Assembly: GCA_005843825.1 (NCBI GenBank)
Contig: SZXX01000009.1
Coordinates: forward strand, 1 to 47,587
Origin: Chlorobium sp.
GTDB taxonomy: Bacteria; Bacteroidota; Chlorobiia; Chlorobiales; Chlorobiaceae
Direction: 5' to 3'
DNA: 47,587 nt
This document shows positions 28,379-36,551 of the stretch, piece by piece; the first letter of the stretch is position 1; each line of letters opens with the position of its first letter. The notes under the pieces were generated by a model. That model worked only from the letters and a program-made list of their open reading frames with translations. It was not told the origin of the DNA and made no database searches. The position numbers and the translations under genes were made by a program.

Positions 28379-28636
28379 ATGATAGCAATAAGCACGACAG
28401 AGTTACGCAAGAACCTCAGGAAATACCTGAACTTGGCCAATACGGAGCGTGTTATTGTCCAGTGTGGCAATACAGAGACTTATGAGATCGTACCAGCAAA
28501 AAATATAAGTGATACTGATAAGTATTTCTCCGACCCCAAGGTAATTGAGGCTATTGAAAAGGGAAGAGCCGATGCTAAAGCTGGCAGGGTTACCAGGATT
28601 AAAGATATCAGTGATCCATGGGCAAGTATTTTGTAG
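28379..28636 (+). CDS. Solitary Phd/YefM-like antitoxin
   Basis: The 85-residue product starts MIAISTTELRKNLRKYLNLA, the Phd/YefM N-terminal DNA-binding pattern, and includes VIVQCGNTETYEIVP and a C-terminal IKDISDPWASIL toxin-binding-like tail. A good GGAGAG ribosome-binding site precedes it. No toxin gene follows: the next 500 bases have no RelE/Txe-like frame. It may neutralise a toxin elsewhere or be the relic of a lost pair. Confidence 0.75.
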   Translation: MIAISTTELRKNLRKYLNLANTERVIVQCGNTETYEIVPAKNISDTDKYFSDPKVIEAIEKGRADAKAGRVTRIKDISDPWASIL

Positions 28637-29160
28637 ACATCGCTTTCATAGAATGTTCAGGCAGTAAAAAAAAAGCCCCACATTGCTGCAGGGCTATTTT
28701 CATTAAGGTTCAAGTTTTCCTTCTCCCGCCTTGGCAGCAAGCAGCTGAACCTTGCTTTTGTTTTGGGCGGTATCCTAAGCATAAAAGATACCTCTGAAAG
28801 GCTTTTTTGTATAAGGAGTTGCAAATGGATACTCCCCGAGGCCATGATGTTTTTGCCTTGCCTTGTTCAGGCAACTGGTGTCAGGTGAAGGTGTAGATGC
28901 TTGGTAGCTCGATGGCAGGGCTTCAGAGTTTAGTTTAAAAAAAAGTATTCACTGTCTTCAGCATTAGATATGATGGTTGATCCATACAATGTTGATTCAG
29001 ATACAGTAGTTGTTTTTATGTGTACCTCTATGGCTTCTTCAAGTGTCCATTTTATTGTTGCAAGTCCCCCCCCCCTTTCTTTTGCGCAAGGTGCCGATTG
29101 CACTCTGTGGATAGAAAAGCGAGCATCTTTTTTTATAGCAAATTGTCGTATATTGACACT
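28637..29160. other. Non-coding stretch between the Phd-like gene and the AbiEi-like gene
   Basis: No convincing gene is seen here. It holds a weak terminator-like hairpin (AGCCC at 28674-28678 with GGGCT at 28691-28695), the first copy of the 72-bp direct repeat (28861-28932), and a run of ten C residues at 29066-29075. Confidence 0.5.
28861..28932 (+). repeat. 72-bp direct repeat, copy 1
   Basis: The sequence from CCTTGTTCAGGCAACTGG onward matches 30566-30637 at 61 of 72 positions by eye, with the first 29 bases identical. It lies upstream of the AbiEi-like gene. Nothing suggests it is coding. Confidence 0.85.
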
Positions 29161-29577
29161 ATGAAAAAGAATAAAAACACGCTGCTTACAAGAATAAAAA
29201 TGCGCATCATGCGTAAGCGTGGGGATGTCATTTTGCGTTCAGATTTTAAGGATATTGGCGATTATGACCAGGTAGGACGTTGTTTGCTGATTCTCGTAAA
29301 AGAGGGTGCTCTTATCAAAATAGGTCAGGGGATTTATGTCCGTGCTGTTGTCTCGCCGCTCGATAACCGCCCCACACTCCCCAAAAGTCTGAATAGTCTC
29401 GCTGAAGAAGCCCTGAAGCGACTCGATATCCCGACTGCACCAACAAGCATGGAGCGCCGCTACAATGAAGGCAGAAGCACCCAGGTACCCACCGGCCGGG
29501 TTATAGGTGTCCGCAAACGGGTTCGCCGCTCTATCGGGTTTAAAGGCTATACACTGCGATTTGAGCGGACCCCATGA
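29161..29577 (+). CDS. AbiEi-like antitoxin (DUF6088 type)
   Basis: The 138-residue product has an N-terminal winged helix (about 12-55: RIMRKRGDVILRSDFKDIGDYDQVGRCLLILVKEGALIKIGQGIYV) followed by an Arg-rich C-terminal part with RRYNEGRSTQVPTGRVIGVRKRV. This is the pattern of DUF6088 proteins that precede AbiEii toxins in type IV toxin-antitoxin systems. The ATG at 29161 is the natural start; the frame stays open back to 29020 across the ten-C run. The stop overlaps the toxin ATG by four bases. Confidence 0.85.
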   Translation: MKKNKNTLLTRIKMRIMRKRGDVILRSDFKDIGDYDQVGRCLLILVKEGALIKIGQGIYVRAVVSPLDNRPTLPKSLNSLAEEALKRLDIPTAPTSMERRYNEGRSTQVPTGRVIGVRKRVRRSIGFKGYTLRFERTP

Positions 29578-30464
29578 ACCAAATCCCCCCAACAAAATCA
29601 GCGATACAAAAAGTTGCCGGTATCCTTGTTAACGCAGACGAAGCTTATGTCGAAAAAGATTGGTATGTAGTACAGGTGCTCCGAGTGCTTAATGATATCC
29701 AAACGCATGATATGCAGTTAGTATTTGGCGGGGGTACCTCATTGGCAAAGGCAGGTATTATTAAGCGCTTTTCGGAAGACATAGACTTTAAAGCCACCAT
29801 TCAGCCATCTGGTCATAAGTATTATCGCGAAACCCGTAAAAAAATAATAGCCGCCATTGTTGCCGAAGGGTTGGTTCTTGTTTCAGACCCAAAAGTATAT
29901 GATGAGAGCAGATTCTTTTCACTGGAGGTAGACTATGGTGCCACCTTCACCAAACACTCGCGCTTAAGAACACATATCCGAATAGAGGTTCGTTTTGTTT
30001 CCACACAACTGCCTGTTGTTGTAAAGCCGGTACAATCACTCTTTGCTGCAGTAAAACGACTTCCTGCCGAAATTGCTGCAATGCCCTATGTCAATCCTGT
30101 TGAGATTGCAGCCGACAAATTAAGCGCTCTTGCATGGCGACTGTTTGATAAAGACGAACGTCAGGATAAAACACTTATCCGTCACGTACACGACCTCGCG
30201 GCACTGGAACCTCTAATCACTTCACCACCAGAGTTTGCAAGTCTAGTTGAGCAGGCAATAACCTTCGATCATCATCGCACCGATGTTCTCCCCGAACAAC
30301 GCCTTCAGAAGGTTATGAACGAGCTGAAAACCCCACAATGGGAAGAGGCCTATCAATCATTTGTTCAGGAAATGACCTTCGCCCCCGACAATGAACTCAT
30401 TTCTTACACCACAGCACTTGCCGCATGCGAAAGGCTGATTGAAAGAGTAGAAACAAACAAATGA
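29574..30464 (+). CDS. AbiEii/AbiGii-type nucleotidyltransferase toxin
   Basis: The 296-residue product has the nucleotidyltransferase signature: GGGTSL at 52-57 and SEDIDF at 67-72, providing the two metal-binding Asp residues, then the later NPVEIAADKLSALAWR and HVHDLAAL motifs. AbiEii toxins are GTP-preferring nucleotidyltransferases (some modify tRNA) that stop growth and can abort phage infection. The ATG overlaps the antitoxin stop (ATGA), so the pair is coupled. Confidence 0.92.
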   Translation: MNQIPPTKSAIQKVAGILVNADEAYVEKDWYVVQVLRVLNDIQTHDMQLVFGGGTSLAKAGIIKRFSEDIDFKATIQPSGHKYYRETRKKIIAAIVAEGLVLVSDPKVYDESRFFSLEVDYGATFTKHSRLRTHIRIEVRFVSTQLPVVVKPVQSLFAAVKRLPAEIAAMPYVNPVEIAADKLSALAWRLFDKDERQDKTLIRHVHDLAALEPLITSPPEFASLVEQAITFDHHRTDVLPEQRLQKVMNELKTPQWEEAYQSFVQEMTFAPDNELISYTTALAACERLIERVETNK

Positions 30465-30565
30465 CCCGGTTGAAAAACCAATGCGTTGCATAATCATGTA
30501 ATGTTACCAGAACAGTCAGATTGCCGAGAAACATGCAAGAGCACCTATGTTGGACGGAATATGCA

Positions 30566-30637
30566 CCTTGTTCAGGCAACTGGTGTCAGGTGAAAGGGTA
30601 GATGATTGGCATCCCTATGGTAGGGCTGCAGCGTTAA
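30566..30637 (+). repeat. 72-bp direct repeat, copy 2
   Basis: This matches copy 1 at 28861-28932 at 61 of 72 positions. Together they bracket the AbiEi/AbiEii-like pair. The 35-bp hairpin repeat begins 7 bases later. Confidence 0.85.
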
Positions 30638-30644
30638 GTGTTTT

Positions 30645-30679
30645 GTAGGTTGGGGTGATTCCTGAACTCCAACAAAACT
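30645..30679 (+). repeat. 35-bp dispersed hairpin repeat, copy 1
   Basis: The unit starts GTAGGTTGGGGTGATTCC and contains a GTTGGGG...CCCCAAC stem; this copy has CTCC in place of CCCC. It is in direct orientation relative to copy 3 (44468) and inverted relative to copy 2 (33387). Confidence 0.9.
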
Positions 30680-30767
30680 AAAGCTGTCTTGAGAGGATAG
30701 TTCTTTTCAGCCTGCAGGTAAAGTTTGCTTTCCATCTCTTATCTCAGCAATAAATTGAGGTGCCTTT

Positions 30768-31140
30768 ATGACAGAAAAAGGGAGCCAGAGATCGGATGAA
30801 AAAATAAATAAGACCTTCGCTGTATGCTGAATACAGGGAATTAAGCACTACAGATGGGCACAAGCGCTTCACAGCAATTGATTCCGTAACAAAATAATGC
30901 CAGACACTGAGGAGTCATGAAAAACAACATGAATTTACGGAACGACTTATAGTTGAGTGTTTAATGCAAACAGATTGGAGCATTCAACGTATCAGTTGCT
31001 GCCAACAAATAAAGGATGGAGAATCTATACTGAGAAAACCCCGATGGAACTTCCAGCTGCCAAAATGGAAGAAGAGTGAAGAAAGTGATTGCTTAAACAA
31101 AACTTTTTTTGTAGACCAACCGGATAAGCAACAGGAATAA
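30768..31140 (+). pseudogene. Decayed small gene, one frameshift and one stop
   Basis: A frame with a plausible ribosome-binding site (GAGGTG) starts at the ATG at 30768 and runs 20 codons. After about +1 shift near 30815 the reading continues as SLYAEYRELSTTDGHKRF, meets one TAA at about 30898, and stays open to the TAA at 31138-31140. The last part alone could be a 58-residue protein from the ATG at 30964. No family is recognised; the interpretation rests on open frames lining up. Confidence 0.35.
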
Positions 31141-31348
31141 TCAAGCAGTGACGGATCGTAACCTCAAAATTTACGGACATTCATATTTAAATGAATTTAT
31201 TTATTTGCAAACAATAAACTAAATATGGAGCTTATGCCGACTAGGTAAGGTGATTTTGATGAAAAATTAAATGAATCTTATTTGTGTTTGCTGAAATAGG
31301 GAAAATAATTTTAAAGCGAATTATTTTTGATATTAAACTTTTACTTTA

Positions 31349-32587
31349 ATGATTAATAGTGGTGAGGTACGGATTGAATCATTTAGTGAAATTGATGGCG
31401 ATAGCTATATCCAGCAATTAACTAAAAAACTCAGCGATGAAATAGACGCAAAGCGTAAAGAGTATATTATAGGCGTTGATGAGGATGAATATAAGAATTA
31501 TTTGTATGATAAGCATAAGCTTGATCCACTAATCATAGATTTTAATAGTGAATATATAGCACCCCCATCTGTTCAAAAGGAATGGAGGGAAGGATGGAGA
31601 GGATATGATAATAAGTATCAAATAGATGTATATAAATTTACAGTTACCTATGTTTTTTTAGGTTCTGCAGATATATTTAGAGTTAGGCCTAGTCGATATA
31701 CAATGGTTCATACTTTGCTTTTCATTAATGATAAGGAGAAAAAAGTATCCTTTTCTTTTTTTGTCGACAAAACTGATCCTGACGAATTCAGAATTCAAAA
31801 AGAGAATTCTTTTAAAGCAGCATTTTCAAACTATGAAAGAGCGAACGAAGTGTCTGATCAATGGAATAATAGATTGAAAGACTTAATCAAATTACTATTC
31901 GATAAAAAAAAGAATAAATATATTAAGGAAAATAATTTCTTTGAGGCAATAAATGTAAAAGTTAATGCAGATACAGCGTCAGTTTTTGTGTCACCTACAA
32001 TTATAAAAAAAGATATTCCTCAACCTATTGTGTCTGCTAATAAAGAGTTTTCATCTGATCCAATGATGAGTAAAGATATGTATGATAATATACTCAAAGT
32101 CATATACGAGTCAGGAAAAAGTATGGAGAAAAAGCCTTCATTATATCAAAATAAAGATGAAGAAGGTCTAAGGGATCAGTTCCTTTTTGTTTTAGAAACT
32201 CGTTATGAAGGGACAACTGCAACTGGTGAGACTTTTAATAGGAATGGTAAAACAGATATTATATTAAAATATTCACCTGATGCTAGTAATTTATTTGTAG
32301 CTGAGTGCAAATTTTGGCATGGAAGTTCTGAATTTCTTAAAGCAATCTCACAGCTTTTAGGATATTTGACATGGCGTGATTCTAAGGTAGCTCTGATAAT
32401 TTTTGTCAAAAACAAAGATTTTAGTAATGTTGTCAATGTCATTAAGGCTGATATAAAGTCGCATTTATGTTTTGAAAAGGAAATAGGAAATAGAGGAGAA
32501 ACATCACTAAGCTATATATTTCATTTAGAGCAGGATATACAACGAAAAGTGTTTTTAGAAATAATCGCATTTCATTACGATCAATAA
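31349..32587 (+). CDS. Putative PD-(D/E)XK nuclease-like protein
   Basis: The 412-residue product is visibly more AT-rich than its neighbours, a sign of transfer. No named family is certain for the first 270 residues, which are charged and contain a beta-rich part (about 80-160). The C-terminal third has a restriction-endonuclease-like core: GKTDIIL with Asp303, then AECKFW with Glu319 and Lys321, then SQLLGYLTWRDSKVALIIFVK, the helix and strand order of PD-(D/E)XK folds. It stands alone, with no methylase or helicase. A single-gene defence nuclease is an inference. Confidence 0.75.
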   Translation: MINSGEVRIESFSEIDGDSYIQQLTKKLSDEIDAKRKEYIIGVDEDEYKNYLYDKHKLDPLIIDFNSEYIAPPSVQKEWREGWRGYDNKYQIDVYKFTVTYVFLGSADIFRVRPSRYTMVHTLLFINDKEKKVSFSFFVDKTDPDEFRIQKENSFKAAFSNYERANEVSDQWNNRLKDLIKLLFDKKKNKYIKENNFFEAINVKVNADTASVFVSPTIIKKDIPQPIVSANKEFSSDPMMSKDMYDNILKVIYESGKSMEKKPSLYQNKDEEGLRDQFLFVLETRYEGTTATGETFNRNGKTDIILKYSPDASNLFVAECKFWHGSSEFLKAISQLLGYLTWRDSKVALIIFVKNKDFSNVVNVIKADIKSHLCFEKEIGNRGETSLSYIFHLEQDIQRKVFLEIIAFHYDQ

Positions 32588-32815
32588 AATAACTTCATAT
32601 GCACAAGTTGTATTAATTACTGAGGTTGGCGGTATGAGCCGAATATAGTCGCCCTTACCCACCTATTAAAAGTGTTCAATGAATATGAAATATTGAGTTT
32701 CACCTGCCGAGATCTCATTAAATCATTGTTGCTAATTTGCATTAAATGCTGATATTTTGACGGTATATCTTATAATAGAATAAGTATTAATCAATTTTTT
32801 AAAGTTTATAAGAGT

Positions 32816-33349
32816 ATGGGAAAAGTGATGCCTTATAAGGGGGTTTGGCCTCAGTTGCATGAAACGGTTTTTATGACTGACGGTACTTTTGTTATAGGTG
32901 ATGTGCATATTGGCGCCTACTCTAGTATCTGGTTCAATGCGGTTGTTCGGGGTGATGTTTGTCCTATCCGTATCGGGGAGAAAACCAGTGTGCAGGATAA
33001 TGCGACTTTGCATGTTACGCACGATACTGGTCCGCTGAATATTGGGAACTGTGTGACCATTGGTCATGGTGCTGTGCTGCATGCCTGTACGGTGAAGGAT
33101 TATGTGTTGATCGGTATGGGCGCGGTACTGCTTGACGACTGTGTTGTTGAGCCCTATTCGATTGTTGCGGCAGGGTCACTCGTAAGGCAGGGTTTTACGG
33201 TTCCTTCAGGGATGTTGGTTGCCGGGGTTCCTGCAAAGGTCATGAGGCCGATTACTGAGGATGAACGTCGCAATATTGAGGAATCACCTGAAAACTATGT
33301 GCGCTATTCGCAGAACTATCTGGAAGATGAAAAAGCTGCACAAAAATAA
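32816..33349 (+). CDS. Gamma-carbonic anhydrase family protein
   Basis: The 177-residue product is a left-handed beta-helix made of hexapeptide repeats (for example FVIGDVHIGAYSSIWFNAVVRGD). The three zinc-ligand histidines appear in TLHVTH, GHGAVLHACTV, as in gamma-class carbonic anhydrases and YrdA/PaaY-like proteins. Carbonic anhydrase activity is not proven for many members. Its 5' region is AT-rich, but the gene itself has core composition. Confidence 0.92.
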   Translation: MGKVMPYKGVWPQLHETVFMTDGTFVIGDVHIGAYSSIWFNAVVRGDVCPIRIGEKTSVQDNATLHVTHDTGPLNIGNCVTIGHGAVLHACTVKDYVLIGMGAVLLDDCVVEPYSIVAAGSLVRQGFTVPSGMLVAGVPAKVMRPITEDERRNIEESPENYVRYSQNYLEDEKAAQK

Positions 33350-33386
33350 TTATTGAAGCGGACAAGGGGATTAAGTTGGAAAATTT

Positions 33387-33421
33387 AGTTTTGTTGGGGT
33401 TCAGGAATCACCCCAACCTAC
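33387..33421 (-). repeat. 35-bp dispersed hairpin repeat, copy 2 (inverted)
   Basis: The reverse complement matches copies at 30645 and 44468, with one mismatch to the former. It lies 38 bases after the gamma-carbonic anhydrase gene, so with copy 1 it brackets a 2.8-kb segment. Confidence 0.9.
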
Positions 33422-33601
33422 GGAGGGCATACAAACTCCTGAAGGTTATCTCCCTGAATCCTCTTGATTTGTTGCTGACTTCTTGCCTGATTTCACTAAA
33501 TTGCACCAGAAGTTTTTGATGTTGCCTGGTGGAAAAGGTTTTTTTTCTGTACTGAGGCAACTTGTTTTTTTGAACGTAGTACTGAAAATCCTTTTCCTGT
33601 T

Positions 33602-34795
33602 ATGATGCAAAACGATGTTGTTGTTGTCGGGGGTGGTATTAGCGGCCTCAGTCTTGCTTTTTATTGTGTGCAGGCCGGCATGAAAACCACGATTCTTGAA
33701 AAAAACGATACTATCGGCGGCTCCTTTGCATCTCCTCACTACAGTGCAAACGGTAAAAAATTCTGGCTGGAAATGGGGGCTCACACCTGCTACAGTTCGT
33801 ATCAGAACCTTCTTGATATTGTTGAAGCGTGCGGCATTACAGATACTATCATTCCTCGCGCCAAGGTGCCTTTTTCCCTGTTTATGAATGGAAAAATCAA
33901 ATCCATTGTTTCCTCACTCAATATTCTTGAACTGCTTGTTTCTATCCCCAACCTCTTCAAGTTGAAGAAAGAGGGCGAAAGTGTGAAGTCCTACTACTCG
34001 AAAATTGTAGGCCAGCGCAACTATAGTAATGTTCTCAGTCATTTTTTCAATGCAGTCCCTTCACAGAAGACAGATGATTTTCCTGCTGAAATGATGTTTA
34101 AAAGCAGGGAAAAAAGAAAGGATGTGCTGAAGAACTATACCTTCAAAGAGGGCTTGCAAAGCGTTGCAAAGGCGATTTCCGCCAGGAGCGGCCTGAACGT
34201 TTTCACCAATCAGAATGTGAGTTCAGTGCGGTATGTGGATGGCCTGTATGAGATAAGAACTGCAGACGGCGGTGAGTATTCCGCTAAAACCCTTGTTTTG
34301 GCAACTCCATCTACAGTCTCATCAAATCTGTTAAAGGATACCCATCCTGAAATAGCAAGCCATTTCGGGAAACTTAAGGCAGCCGACGTTGATTCTCTTG
34401 GAGTCATTGTCCGTAAGGAGAATATTTCCTTGAAACCGGTTGCTGCGCTTATTTCTCCTGATGATCTGTTTTTTTCAGTGGTGTCGCGTGATACTGTTCC
34501 CGACGACAACTATCGTGGTTTTGTGTTCCATTTCAAACCCGGTCTTGATGACAAGGCTAAACGAAACCGTATTACGGAGGTTCTGGGAGTCAGCTTGTCG
34601 AAAATAGAGCATACGGTTTTAAAAATCAATACCGTTCCATCGCTGAGAATGGGTCATCATGAGTGGCTTGAAAAAACCAATGCTTTGTTGAAGAAGGAAA
34701 AGAATCTGCTCTTGACCGGCAATTACTTCGGAGGTATGGCTATTGAGGATTGTGTGAGTCGCTCCCGCAGTGAATTTGATCGCCTGAAAGGATAG
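33602..34795 (+). CDS. FAD-dependent amine oxidase / protoporphyrinogen oxidase-like protein
   Basis: The N-terminal dinucleotide-binding motif VVVVGGGISGLSLAFY leads to ILEKNDTIGGS, the FAD-ribose Glu pattern of flavin amine oxidases. The C-terminal LLLTGNYFGGMAIEDCVSRSR is the conserved FAD-pyrophosphate end seen in protoporphyrinogen oxidase (HemG/HemY-type) and related enzymes. At 397 residues it is somewhat short for PPOX. A role in heme or bacteriochlorophyll precursor oxidation fits a green sulfur bacterium but is inferred. It stands alone after the hairpin repeat. Confidence 0.85.
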   Translation: MMQNDVVVVGGGISGLSLAFYCVQAGMKTTILEKNDTIGGSFASPHYSANGKKFWLEMGAHTCYSSYQNLLDIVEACGITDTIIPRAKVPFSLFMNGKIKSIVSSLNILELLVSIPNLFKLKKEGESVKSYYSKIVGQRNYSNVLSHFFNAVPSQKTDDFPAEMMFKSREKRKDVLKNYTFKEGLQSVAKAISARSGLNVFTNQNVSSVRYVDGLYEIRTADGGEYSAKTLVLATPSTVSSNLLKDTHPEIASHFGKLKAADVDSLGVIVRKENISLKPVAALISPDDLFFSVVSRDTVPDDNYRGFVFHFKPGLDDKAKRNRITEVLGVSLSKIEHTVLKINTVPSLRMGHHEWLEKTNALLKKEKNLLLTGNYFGGMAIEDCVSRSRSEFDRLKG

Positions 34796-34843
34796 TATAT
34801 CACTAAACCCGGCCAATTCTGTCCGGGGTCAGCTTATTGCGGT

Positions 34844-35926
34844 ATGCTTATGGATACGATCATGAGATTATGGAATCTCCTTCAGGGCCCTTACCTGATA
34901 CCCGTGGCAATTATTTTGTCCACCATTGTTTTTTATCTGGTGGCAAATTCGCTGTTCAAGATAGTCATAAAGGTTATCCGCTCAAGGATCAAGGATACCC
35001 GTGTATCCTATGAGCTGATGGTCTGGCCATTCAGAATACTTGTTTCCCTCATTGCTCTACCCCTTCTGCTTCATTATATAGCGCTCACTCCTGATGCAAA
35101 GGAGTTTTTTAAACATACACTCCTCATCGGTTCCATTATCGGGTTTGTATGGTTCATTATGCGGCTGTTCCGGTTGTTTGAGCAGGTTATTCTCCAGCAC
35201 TATTCGACTAAAGTCAAAGAAAATGAGTCTGCAAGAAAAATTGCCACGCATGTCAGTCTTGCCCGCAAGATACTGAATGTGATTCTTGTGCTTATTGCTG
35301 TATCGGGTGTTCTGATGACCTTTGATACGGTTCGGCAAGTCGGGTTGAGTATTCTGGCCTCTGCAGGTATTGCAGGAGTGATCCTTGGTTTTGCCGCTCA
35401 AAAAAGCCTTACAACCCTTATAGCTGGAATCCAGATTGCTATCACACAGCCCATCAGTATCGGTGATGTGGTGGTAGTTGAACAGGAATGGGGACGCATA
35501 GAGGACATTTCCCTGACCTATGTTGTCGTTCAACTCTGGGATCAGCGACGTTTGATTGTGCCCATTACCTGGTTTATTGAACGTCCTTTTCAGAATTGGA
35601 CCCGTACTTCTGCAGAACTTCTCGGTACGGTATTTCTCTACATGGATTATACGATTCAGCCCGATATACTTCGCCATGAGCTTGAACGGATAGTCTCTGC
35701 AACACCGCTCTGGGACAAGAGGGTTGTAAAGATGCATGTCAGCAACACCACTGAAAAATCTGTAGAGATGCGTGCACTCGTCAGTGCAGTGAACTCTTCG
35801 GAACTTTTTGAATTGCGTTGTCTGGTGCGTGAACAGCTGATTGAGTTCATTCAGCGCAATTATCCAGGCTGGCTGCCGAAAGTCACCATGGAAATGGAAC
35901 AGCAGAGACCATCTGATAAAGCATAA
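34844..35926 (+). CDS. MscS-family mechanosensitive channel
   Basis: Several hydrophobic helices cover about residues 15-180. The pore-lining helix and following beta domain carry the MscS pattern: ILASAGIAGVILGFAAQKSLTTLIAGIQIAITQPISIGDVVVV, then WGRIEDISLTYVVVQLWDQRRLIVP. At 360 residues it is in the small MscS range. These channels release solutes on osmotic downshock. The start codon is the ATG at 34844, with another in-frame ATG two codons later. Confidence 0.93.
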   Translation: MLMDTIMRLWNLLQGPYLIPVAIILSTIVFYLVANSLFKIVIKVIRSRIKDTRVSYELMVWPFRILVSLIALPLLLHYIALTPDAKEFFKHTLLIGSIIGFVWFIMRLFRLFEQVILQHYSTKVKENESARKIATHVSLARKILNVILVLIAVSGVLMTFDTVRQVGLSILASAGIAGVILGFAAQKSLTTLIAGIQIAITQPISIGDVVVVEQEWGRIEDISLTYVVVQLWDQRRLIVPITWFIERPFQNWTRTSAELLGTVFLYMDYTIQPDILRHELERIVSATPLWDKRVVKMHVSNTTEKSVEMRALVSAVNSSELFELRCLVREQLIEFIQRNYPGWLPKVTMEMEQQRPSDKA

Positions 35927-36062
35927 AAAGCTGTGTTTTTTATTGTTTTTTCCATAGCTTCGCTGCTTATTCTGATCGTTTTCGGGTTCTGTTACTATTG
36001 GAATCTTTAGGGATCAGTTTTTTTAGAGGTAAAAGTTTCGATCAGAAAAAAAGGAGGAAAGC

Positions 36063-36491
36063 ATGGCTCAAGCCAAAAAAGGGGATACAGTAAAAGTTCA
36101 TTATACCGGAACGCTTGAAGATGGCACGGTATTCGATTCATCGGCTGACCGTAAACCGTTGGAGTTTACCATAGGGGCCGGGCAGGTTATACCGGGATTT
36201 GATATTGCTGTACTTGATATGGCTATTGGAGATGTCAAGGTTTCCGTTATTCCTGCCGAAGAGGCCTATGGTACTCATAGCGCAGAGCTGGTAACCGACG
36301 TAGACAGGGAGCGCTTTCCTGCTGATATGGAACTGGAGCTTGGTCAGCAGCTTCAGGTTGGGCTTGCCGACGACCAGCAGGCTATTGTAATGGTTGTTGA
36401 TATAAGCGATACAGTCGTGACACTTGACGCCAACCATCCTCTTGCCGGTCAGGATCTTACCTTCGAGATCGAACTTGTCGAGATTCTTTGA
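36063..36491 (+). CDS. FKBP-type peptidyl-prolyl isomerase, SlyD-like
   Basis: The 142-residue product starts [21 protein letters not shown], the FKBP opening, followed by [20 protein letters not shown] and the insert-in-flap region (about 65-125). The closing [20 protein letters not shown] is the SlyD signature. The His/Cys-rich metal-binding tail of E. coli SlyD is absent. SlyD-type proteins fold proteins and help nickel insertion in some bacteria; the NiFe hydrogenase genes begin 60 bases away on the other strand, so a link is suggestive but unproven. A strong GGAGG-type site precedes it. Confidence 0.93.
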   Translation: MAQAKKGDTVKVHYTGTLEDGTVFDSSADRKPLEFTIGAGQVIPGFDIAVLDMAIGDVKVSVIPAEEAYGTHSAELVTDVDRERFPADMELELGQQLQVGLADDQQAIVMVVDISDTVVTLDANHPLAGQDLTFEIELVEIL

Positions 36492-36498
36492 GTTGAGA

Positions 36499-36530
36499 GG
36501 CAGGAAAGTTCTTCCCGCTTTCCTGCCTTT
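36499..36530. terminator. Hairpin between slyD-like gene and hydA
   Basis: A perfect 10-bp stem (GGCAGGAAAG at 36499-36508 with its complement at 36518-36527) has a 9-base loop and is followed by only three T residues. It lies between convergent genes; weak T tract lowers confidence. Confidence 0.65.
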
Positions 36531-36551
36531 CCTGCTTTGATTCCTTTCCGC

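Larger units (their letters stand above)
30465..31348. other. Gene-poor stretch between the AbiE-like pair and the nuclease gene
   Basis: This 880-base stretch contains the second 72-bp direct repeat, the first copy of the 35-bp hairpin repeat and a decayed coding frame (30768-31140). From 31141 to 31348 it is AT-rich with no gene seen and probably carries the promoter of the nuclease gene. Confidence 0.6.

Noticed and set aside
28657-28845. Minus-strand 62-codon frame
   Set aside because: It has no ribosome-binding site, no recognisable family, and covers a terminator-like hairpin.
29020-29160. Upstream start for the AbiEi-like protein
   Set aside because: The extra residues are Cys- and Phe-rich from the poly-C region and do not resemble the family; the ATG at 29161 fits.
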